Shown: piece after piece, positions 58,695 to 64,000 of the stretch | How the letters are laid out: each line of letters starts with the position of its first letter | Numbering within the stretch: position 1 is the stretch's first letter | Assembly (NCBI RefSeq): GCF_004569635.1 | Contig: NZ_SPOZ01000003.1 | Location: 1-64,000 of the forward strand | DNA from: Streptococcus sp. LYSM12 | GTDB lineage: Bacteria > Bacillota > Bacilli > Lactobacillales > Streptococcaceae | DNA length: 64,000 bases | Reading direction: 5' to 3' | The notes under the pieces: model-generated | Told to the model about the DNA's origin: nothing | Database searches by the model: none | What the model saw: only the letters and a program-made list of their open reading frames with translations | Position numbers and translations under genes: made by a program

Positions 58695-59620
58695 TGACAG
58701 AAAAAATTGCAGTATTACTACCTGCTTACAATGAGGAAGTGACGATTCAAAAAGTTATTTCTGACTTTAAGCGTCATCTGCCGCAAGCAGATATATATGT
58801 TTATGATAATAATTCCAAAGATAAAACCAATGAATTAGCGCGTCAAGCAGGGGCGATTGTACGATTTGAGCCTCGTCAAGGAAAAGGAAATGTTGTCCGT
58901 TCCATGTTCCGCGAAATTGATGCGGATTACTATATCATGGTTGATGCAGATGACACATATCCAGCAGCTGAGGTTGAAAAACTTTTAGAACCCCTAAGAA
59001 GCGGTCTAGCGGATATGACAATAGGAGATCGCTTGTCCAACGGTACATATGCAAAAGAAAATAAGCGAGGTTTCCATGGTTTTGGGAATAATTTGGTCAG
59101 ATTGCTAATCAATAAACTATACAAGGGAAACTATAACGATATTATGACAGGTTATCGTGGCTTTAATCGTCTCTTTGTCAAAACTTTCCCAGTTTTATCT
59201 CCAGGTTTTGAAATTGAAACAGAATTATCCATCCATTCACTGGATAAACGCTTTAAATTGGTAGAAGTTCCGATTACCTATCAAGATCGCCCAGAAGGTA
59301 GCGAATCAAAATTAAACACCTTCTCTGATGGATTTAAGGTATTGAAAATGATTTTCAATCTCTTTAAAGACTATAAGCCGCTCCTATTCTTTAGCTTGGT
59401 CAGCACTATCTTGTTCATCTTAGGATTAGTAGTAGGAGTTCCAGTTATCAGTGAATTTGCCTACACAGGCTTAATCGAAAAAATGCCTTCTGCCATCTTA
59501 GCGACCGGTCTAATGATTTTATCTTCTTTGGCTTTCGTGGCTGGCTTTATTTTGGATACGCTTGTTCGCCAAAATCGCATGCAATATGAGTTGAAAGTTT
59601 ATGACTATTATGAGAAGTAG
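58694..59620 (+). CDS. Polyprenyl-phosphate glycosyltransferase with two TM helices
   Basis: A 308-residue GT2 of the DPM1/GtrB type. VLLPAYNEEVTIQKVI (about 7), DNNSKDKTNEL (about 38), MVDADDTYP (about 78) and the GYRGFNRLF motif (about 155) are seen. Two C-terminal helices (about 228-250, 263-290) anchor it. It likely makes a polyprenyl-phosphate sugar used for side chains, like GacI or SccN; which sugar is not clear. ATG overlaps the GacH-like stop. Confidence 0.88.
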   Translation: MTEKIAVLLPAYNEEVTIQKVISDFKRHLPQADIYVYDNNSKDKTNELARQAGAIVRFEPRQGKGNVVRSMFREIDADYYIMVDADDTYPAAEVEKLLEPLRSGLADMTIGDRLSNGTYAKENKRGFHGFGNNLVRLLINKLYKGNYNDIMTGYRGFNRLFVKTFPVLSPGFEIETELSIHSLDKRFKLVEVPITYQDRPEGSESKLNTFSDGFKVLKMIFNLFKDYKPLLFFSLVSTILFILGLVVGVPVISEFAYTGLIEKMPSAILATGLMILSSLAFVAGFILDTLVRQNRMQYELKVYDYYEK

Positions 59621-61004
59621 AAGTAAGGCAAGAATTGGTGGGCTATCTGCAGAATATGTCTTTTTGATAGTGGCTCTCATTTTTGGTGCTTTATTTATGA
59701 CGATTATTCCACCAATGACAGCACCAGATGAGATTGGACATTTTGCAAAATCCTACGCATTTTCGCAAGGTGAAATTATTCCCTACTTTTTAGACAGTCC
59801 TGTAAATCTTTTTAAAACATGGGATGAGTACGGATTTAACCTTCCAGCTTCTATTTTAGAATTAAATCAAAATTCTATCGGAGTTGGTTATAATGTGGCT
59901 GAAAAATTTAATTATGCTAGTCTTGATATGACTGCTTACGAAAAGTTAAATGAAGTATTTGTTCCTTTAGGTGGACAATTAAACTATTCTTTTTTTCAAT
60001 ATCTTCCACAAATTATAGGGATTAGTATTTCAAAGCTATTGGTTGGTTCTATTTTACCGATTTATTATACAGCACGACTTTTTAACTTTTTAAGTTATGT
60101 TTTACTGCTCTTTTTTGCCGTGAGATGGACGAAATTTGCCAAGTGGGGCTTTGTTGTATTAGCACTAAATCCAATGTTTTTATTCTTAGCAGTATCGACC
60201 AGTGGAGATGCCTTTACAAATGCGGTAGCTTTCCTATTTGTGGCCATTTTATCCAATATCATTTCTGAAAATATATTGGATAAAAAGAAGTTGTATTTTT
60301 CCTTTGGGTTAATGGTGGCAATGGTACAAATGAAGCCAACTTTAATCATGTTTGGATTGCTCTACTTTTTAATTCCAAATAAAATCTTCACCATTAGAAT
60401 GAAAATGCTTTATGGTAGTTTAATACTTTTTTCTGCTCTAGCAATATATTATCTTTGGGGAAAATTATTTCCGAGCCAAGATATCATGTATATGGATTTT
60501 GCTAATCCAAGCGAGCAGGTTAAAGGTATTTTAAAAAATCCGATTAGTTTTGTCACAGTTATAAAAAATACAATTGAAGAGCATGGTAAATTCTTACTTC
60601 ATTCATATGCAGGCCAATTCGGACTTCTGAATCGCAATATTTCATTCTTAGCCGTTCTACTGTATTATCTTTTAGTCATATTTGCAGTGTTTATTCGAGA
60701 GTATAATCAGATTACTGTTACAAAACGAATGAGATTTGTAAGTTTGATGTTTATAGTTGGCTATGTTTTGCTGACATTTATTGCCTTGTATCAAATTTGG
60801 TCACCAGTTGGACATACTGTTATTCTTGGACTTCAAGGGCGTTATTTTATTCCGATAGGCGCTTTTGCACTTTTGACAATCGTACCCAACCGAATTAGCT
60901 TACCTAGAAAGTTTGCTATTCCGACTACAATCGTGGGGATTGTGTTATTTCTATGTTACGTTACTATATTCCTCACACTCTCTTATGGTTTTTTGAGTGT
61001 CTAA
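59601..61004 (+). CDS. DUF2142 polytopic membrane protein (GT-C-like)
   Basis: A 467-residue protein with about 11-12 transmembrane helices. The first extracellular loop has PPMTAPDEIGHFAKSYAFSQG, with the Asp-Glu pair characteristic of DUF2142, and a late loop has LQGRYFIPIGA. Such proteins are probably GT-C transferases that use polyprenyl-phosphate sugars outside the cell. It would then use the product of the gene before it. It overlaps that gene by 20 bases and ends the operon. Confidence 0.88.
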   Translation: MTIMRSRSKARIGGLSAEYVFLIVALIFGALFMTIIPPMTAPDEIGHFAKSYAFSQGEIIPYFLDSPVNLFKTWDEYGFNLPASILELNQNSIGVGYNVAEKFNYASLDMTAYEKLNEVFVPLGGQLNYSFFQYLPQIIGISISKLLVGSILPIYYTARLFNFLSYVLLLFFAVRWTKFAKWGFVVLALNPMFLFLAVSTSGDAFTNAVAFLFVAILSNIISENILDKKKLYFSFGLMVAMVQMKPTLIMFGLLYFLIPNKIFTIRMKMLYGSLILFSALAIYYLWGKLFPSQDIMYMDFANPSEQVKGILKNPISFVTVIKNTIEEHGKFLLHSYAGQFGLLNRNISFLAVLLYYLLVIFAVFIREYNQITVTKRMRFVSLMFIVGYVLLTFIALYQIWSPVGHTVILGLQGRYFIPIGAFALLTIVPNRISLPRKFAIPTTIVGIVLFLCYVTIFLTLSYGFLSV

Positions 61005-61018
61005 AATTAATCGCAAAA

Positions 61019-61079
61019 AAATACACGAACAGCACAATGGTAAGATAAAGAAGTGACCTTGCTGTTCGTGTATTTTTTT
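61019..61079. terminator. Bidirectional terminator between the rgp operon and the lysin gene
   Basis: AATACACGAACAGCA pairs with TGCTGTTCGTGTATT, a 15-bp stem with A- and T-tracts around it. Confidence 0.85.
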
Positions 61080-61138
61080 ATTGATGATTAACCAATAGAA
61101 GCAATATAAATCAAATGGTTATTAGACTTTTGTCATAT

Positions 61139-61360
61139 TTAAATCTCTGTTGCTCCGATAGATTCAATTACCAAATTAAAGTAGTTTGCAGCTTTGGTCG
61201 CACTAAGTGTGACTGCTTTCGGAAAAGCAGTTTTTGCTGCATTGTATTGGTTACCATTAAGGTGCTTGTAGGTACGCGCTCCAGCATTGATTAAATAAAT
61301 GTTTCCTTTTTTAATTTTTTTTGTGAAATCTTCTTCGATTCGAATAAATGCAATTGACAT
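61139..61360 (-). CDS. Probable internally started C-terminal (wall-binding) product of the endolysin
   Basis: Within the endolysin frame, GGAGG lies 8 bases before an ATG at 61360. It would give a 73-residue protein beginning MSIAFIRIEE and ending IGATEI. Some phage endolysins are known to make their binding domain separately from such internal starts and assemble it with the full-length chain. The ribosome site is seen directly; the product is inferred. Confidence 0.5.
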   Translation of the reverse strand: MSIAFIRIEEDFTKKIKKGNIYLINAGARTYKHLNGNQYNAAKTAFPKAVTLSATKAANYFNLVIESIGATEI

Positions 61361-61867
61361 ATCGTCTTCCTCCGTTTTATTGTTCATTTTTGATTGTCTA
61401 AGATCTTTATGGATTAAAAATCCAGCTAGTTGTGCCCCATTGTTTGTATATGAATTTTGTATACCGGATGTTTTTACAAAAGAAAATCCATCAAATAGAC
61501 CATCTCCGTCTACATCGGTATATTCACCATAGTTAGATTGAGAAATCCAAATATCATTTCCTTCAATTTTTTCAACCACAGCTACATGTCCAAAGCTAGA
61601 ATCCTTGTAGATTGCTAATGCTCCAAGAACAGGTTTTGAAGATTGTGTGAATGCACGATTATGAATTTCCCAAAGTTCACCAGCTCCATTTACTCTGTGC
61701 TCACCATCTAAAGGCTGATTATATCCAATAATCTCACTAATTCTGGCAGTAGCATATGTAAAACAGTTTGGGAGAGAAATACCAGTTCGTGCGACAGCAT
61801 AGGCTGTCCATGCTGAATTATCTAAGTCTGATATGGTTGTTCGTGGAATGAATACATTCTCAGTCAT
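61139..61867 (-). CDS. CHAP-domain phage-type endolysin
   Basis: A 242-residue lysin without a signal peptide. The CHAP domain (about 15-155) has the catalytic Cys in LPNCFTYATAR and His in SFGHVAVVEKI, with EGNDIWISQSNYGEY after it. A linker KMNNKTEEDD joins a C-terminal domain of about 73 residues that is probably cell-wall binding. The linker codons contain a strong ribosome site for an internal ATG at 61360. The holin gene overlaps its start by 8 bases. The pair has no neighbouring phage structural genes and looks like a prophage relic or domesticated lysis unit. Confidence 0.88.
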   Translation of the reverse strand: MTENVFIPRTTISDLDNSAWTAYAVARTGISLPNCFTYATARISEIIGYNQPLDGEHRVNGAGELWEIHNRAFTQSSKPVLGALAIYKDSSFGHVAVVEKIEGNDIWISQSNYGEYTDVDGDGLFDGFSFVKTSGIQNSYTNNGAQLAGFLIHKDLRQSKMNNKTEEDDMSIAFIRIEEDFTKKIKKGNIYLINAGARTYKHLNGNQYNAAKTAFPKAVTLSATKAANYFNLVIESIGATEI

Positions 61868-62105
61868 AGAATTTCCTCCTTTTTTGATTATATTTTTTGG
61901 TTGTAATCCCTAGAATAGTACCTATAAATGCTGTAAATAGGCCAATCACTCCTGTTAAGATACTTGTATCTTTGTCAAAGAGCATTCCTAGTCCAGCAAT
62001 GAGTGTGATAGTTGCTGGTGCTATGACAGTTACCCATCGTTTAATAATAGTTTGATAGGATTTCTTATTTTTATGTCTTACTGTTTTCATTAAAAAAATG
62101 TGCAA
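61860..62105 (-). CDS. Phage holin
   Basis: An 81-residue protein with two hydrophobic helices (about 24-42 and 48-67) and a basic C-terminus, as in small Dp-1-type holins. AAAGGAG lies about 9 bases before TTG 62105, whereas the ATG five codons later is too far from it, so the TTG start is preferred. It overlaps the endolysin gene. The function, making membrane lesions for lysin release, follows from family and context. Confidence 0.75.
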   Translation of the reverse strand: MHIFLMKTVRHKNKKSYQTIIKRWVTVIAPATITLIAGLGMLFDKDTSILTGVIGLFTAFIGTILGITTKKYNQKRRKFYD

Positions 62106-62239
62106 GTAGGAATTCTCCTTTCTGTTTTTCGTTCTCTTTTGTCAACTATCTTTTCAAAAAAATTTTAAAAATAATAAATTTGTACTTTTTGAAGAACAAT
62201 ATTATACTATAGATAATCGCTAACAATATCAGAAAAGAA

Positions 62240-62551
62240 ACAAATGTTATGAGAGAAAATGGAGAAATTATTGCTCTGATGGAGAGCTTGTAACAAGAAG
62301 AGAGAAAAGCAGTTATATTACACGAATTAGGACATATCGAACACAATATTGTTCAGTATGAACGAAGACGTGAACAATTTGAGTTGCAGGCCAATCGCCA
62401 TATGATCCATTACTTGATGATAGAAGAATTAGAACAGTGTGAAGATAAAAAAGACTTTAATTATCTTAGTTTTATGAAGAAATATCATTTGAGAACAGTT
62501 GCAGATGAAGTGATGGTAATTGCTGAATATCAAAATTTAATCAATCATTAG
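62240..62551 (+). pseudogene. Broken ImmA/IrrE metallopeptidase gene
   Basis: A frame reads RENGEIIALMESL, stop (TAA at about 62291), then QEERKAVILHELGHIEHN and about 60 more residues to TAG 62549-62551. HELGH is the zinc motif of the ImmA/IrrE peptidases that cleave phage repressors. One in-frame stop breaks the gene. No N-terminal part or repressor gene is present. With the holin and lysin it supports a prophage relic. The stretch 62552-62758 has only a hairpin (CCCCTAAAGTTAGA/TCTTTAGGGG near 62620). Confidence 0.65.
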
Positions 62552-62758
62552 CAGTAGGAAGCCCGATTAGCTATTTTAGGGCAAACAAAAACAGCTAGAT
62601 GAAATGATGAACTGCCCCTAAAGTTAGAGTTTACTGTCTAATCTTTAGGGGCAGAATGAGTTTGGCTATTGATATTTTTGCGATAAAATAAAAAATTCTT
62701 CGTCCTCATTGTAGGAAAAACAATTTAATTATGATAGAATAGTTCAAGGAGAGTAAAG

Positions 62759-63235
62759 ATGATTAAAATTTTTGGGAAAATAAGATATCATTGGCAGCCA
62801 GAATTGTCATGGTCGATTATTTATTGGTCCTTAACAATTACCCCTGCTTTCCTTGCCTTATCTCTCATATTGGAAAAGTTACGGATATCTGATACCATTA
62901 TTCAGTTATTTGTACTGGTGATTATTATGTTTGGGATAGGTTGGCATCGCTATTTTGTGATTGATGGAGAGTATCTACGGATTGCTTCAGCCAATCCCTT
63001 TGTCTCGAAAAGAATAGGGATTGATACGATTTCTAAAATTGAAGTGACCTATCTATTCGTGAAAATTTTTTCAGAAGATATGCCAGAAGGAAAGGTATAC
63101 TATATCCGCAAATGGCCTAAGAAGTATTTTGTCAATGCCCTAGCTCTCAACGCTCATTTTCAAGGGGAAATTGTTCTGACAGATCATCTGGTCACACAGG
63201 ACTATTTTGAAGAATATTATGCGAATAAAGACTAA
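62759..63235 (+). CDS. ebsA: EbsA family membrane protein
   Basis: A 158-residue protein with two transmembrane helices (about 20-40 and 45-65) and a basic soluble C-terminal domain. Size, start (MIKIFGKIRYHWQPELS) and position next to ferredoxin and cmk match streptococcal EbsA-family proteins. The role is unknown; a pore-forming function is claimed in databases without support here. CAAGGAGAG precedes the ATG. Confidence 0.72.
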   Translation: MIKIFGKIRYHWQPELSWSIIYWSLTITPAFLALSLILEKLRISDTIIQLFVLVIIMFGIGWHRYFVIDGEYLRIASANPFVSKRIGIDTISKIEVTYLFVKIFSEDMPEGKVYYIRKWPKKYFVNALALNAHFQGEIVLTDHLVTQDYFEEYYANKD

Positions 63236-63433
63236 CTAGTCGATGGAAATTGCTTTTGTGGGACAAGATTTGGCAGCTAGAAGTGCATCTTCTTGGTCGG
63301 TCAGCTCAATGGTAGATTCTTGGGGGCAATTAGCAAACAAGACGATTCCCTCATCGTCATAGTCAAAGACATTTGAAATGGTTTGGCATAGTCCACAAGC
63401 GATACATTTTTCTGGATAAAGTGTAATATTCAT
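63236..63433 (-). CDS. fer: Ferredoxin
   Basis: A 65-residue protein with CIACGLC near residue 13 and a late Cys in KSCPTKA. These four Cys fit a single 4Fe-4S cluster, as in short Firmicute ferredoxins. The stop is adjacent to the ebsA stop (convergent). It carries electrons to unknown redox partners. Confidence 0.9.
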   Translation of the reverse strand: MNITLYPEKCIACGLCQTISNVFDYDDEGIVLFANCPQESTIELTDQEDALLAAKSCPTKAISID

Positions 63434-63483
63434 ATTATTATTGTAATGAGATTTTATAAAAAAGACAAGGAGAAAGATTATTC

Positions 63484-63981
63484 ATGTCACAAGAACCATG
63501 GAATGAGGAAATCTATCACTCTACAGAGAGTAGAAGAAGTCGTTCAACCAAAGGTAGCTCAGGTACCCGAGTGCTGAGCATCTTAGCAATACTATTCTTA
63601 TTTATTGTCATCGTTACAACCATTGCTATGGTCTATCTATCTCATGGAGGTAGCAAGACTGATGCTAATCAAGAATTTTATAGTAGCAGCACAAAGGTAT
63701 CAGTAAGTAGTACTAATACAGATGCTTCTAGGGCTAGTGCAAGTAATGCATCACAATCATCAACCTCTACAAGTGAATCAAGTAGTAGTGTAGAAAGTAC
63801 ACCACCATCCTCAGCAGCAAGTGGTGAAACGATTGCTGTTCAGGCTGGTGAGGGACGTGATATGATTGCAGCTCGCGCAGGTATTTCTCCTGAGGAGTTG
63901 GAACGGTTGAATCCAGATAAAATGACAGGTCCTGGTGGTACTTGGTGGGCAAATCCAGGTGACCTCGTTAAAATTAAGTAA
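63484..63981 (+). CDS. LysM-containing membrane-anchored protein
   Basis: A 165-residue protein. A cytoplasmic basic N-terminus is followed by one transmembrane helix (about 29-53), a Ser/Thr-rich spacer (about 58-115) and a C-terminal LysM-like domain (about 118-165) with ARAGISPEELERLNP. It resembles the SAG1386/EF1546 surface-associated family found before cmk in streptococci. It likely binds peptidoglycan near the membrane. AAGGAGAAAG precedes ATG 63484. Confidence 0.85.
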   Translation: MSQEPWNEEIYHSTESRRSRSTKGSSGTRVLSILAILFLFIVIVTTIAMVYLSHGGSKTDANQEFYSSSTKVSVSSTNTDASRASASNASQSSTSTSESSSSVESTPPSSAASGETIAVQAGEGRDMIAARAGISPEELERLNPDKMTGPGGTWWANPGDLVKIK

Positions 63982-63989
63982 GAGGAATT

Positions 63990-64000
63990 ATGAAATCAAT
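63990..64000 (+). CDS. cmk: Start of cytidylate kinase gene (cut by window)
   Basis: GAGGAATT precedes ATG 63990 and only MKS plus two bases are visible. The identity is inferred from the usual gene order after this LysM gene in streptococci. Confidence 0.35.

Noticed and set aside
61299-61532. Plus-strand frame within the endolysin gene
   Set aside because: It is a shadow of the endolysin coding sequence on the other strand.

Overview
The window looks like a chromosome segment of a low-GC streptococcus of the Streptococcus suis group. The evidence is the typical streptococcal gene order (miaA-hflX-rnz-SDR-cls-recJ, apt, dnaD-trmK-nif3, ebsA-ferredoxin-LysM-cmk), a rml/rgp rhamnose-polysaccharide locus, LPxTN/LPxTS surface proteins, and dense families of short intergenic repeats. 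Species identity is an inference; no database was searched.

Region 1 (1-11,050) is a polymorphic-toxin locus. The 3' end of a large protein (cut by the window edge) and a membrane-anchored candidate immunity gene are followed by four orphan Rhs core/tip modules: A 1912-4389, B 5555-7882, C about 8260-9018, D 9945-10,919. A, B and C each have a small gene directly downstream that is a candidate immunity gene; a 46-codon tip remnant with its own candidate immunity gene lies between A and B. The tips differ: A resembles BECR-fold RNases, B has ADP-ribosyltransferase-like features, and C closely resembles colicin E5-type RNases. The modules restart in the Rhs core at different points after one shared flank sequence. 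Two of the joints carry a 140-bp element that can fold into nested hairpins. B, C and D lack convincing translation starts and D is frame-shifted, so the array looks like a store of mostly silent, recombining toxin tips.

Region 2 (11,020-18,190) holds pheS and pheT behind a T-box leader with a Phe (TTC) specifier, a GNAT gene with an early stop, a small unknown gene, and a VTC-domain plus DUF4956 pair. Region 3 (18,190-22,360) is a tandem duplication of a promoter, a GA-like/G5 surface protein gene and a terminator. Region 4 (22,780-25,990) is an OmpR-type two-component system enclosed by an inverted pair of about 350-bp repeats. Region 5 (26,090-40,640) is core housekeeping: DUF3042, miaA, hflX, rnz, an SDR, cls, recJ, a phosphoesterase, apt, dnaD, trmK and nif3, interrupted by repeat arrays.

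Region 6 (40,878-61,004) builds a rhamnose cell-wall polysaccharide. rmlA, rmlC, rmlB and rmlD make dTDP-L-rhamnose. rgpA, rgpB, a GT4 enzyme and rgpF assemble the chain, rgpC and rgpD export it, and an LTA-synthase-like GacH homologue, a polyprenyl-phosphate glycosyltransferase and a DUF2142 membrane protein probably add side groups. An LPxTS surface protein and five tandem 113-bp repeats sit between rmlD and rgpA.

Region 7 (61,005-64,000) has a convergent holin/CHAP endolysin pair and a broken ImmA metallopeptidase gene, which together look like a prophage relic, then ebsA, a ferredoxin, a LysM protein and the first bases of cmk. The endolysin gene carries a strong internal ribosome-binding site that should make its C-terminal domain as a separate protein. 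I found no CRISPR array, rRNA, tRNA or intact insertion sequence.
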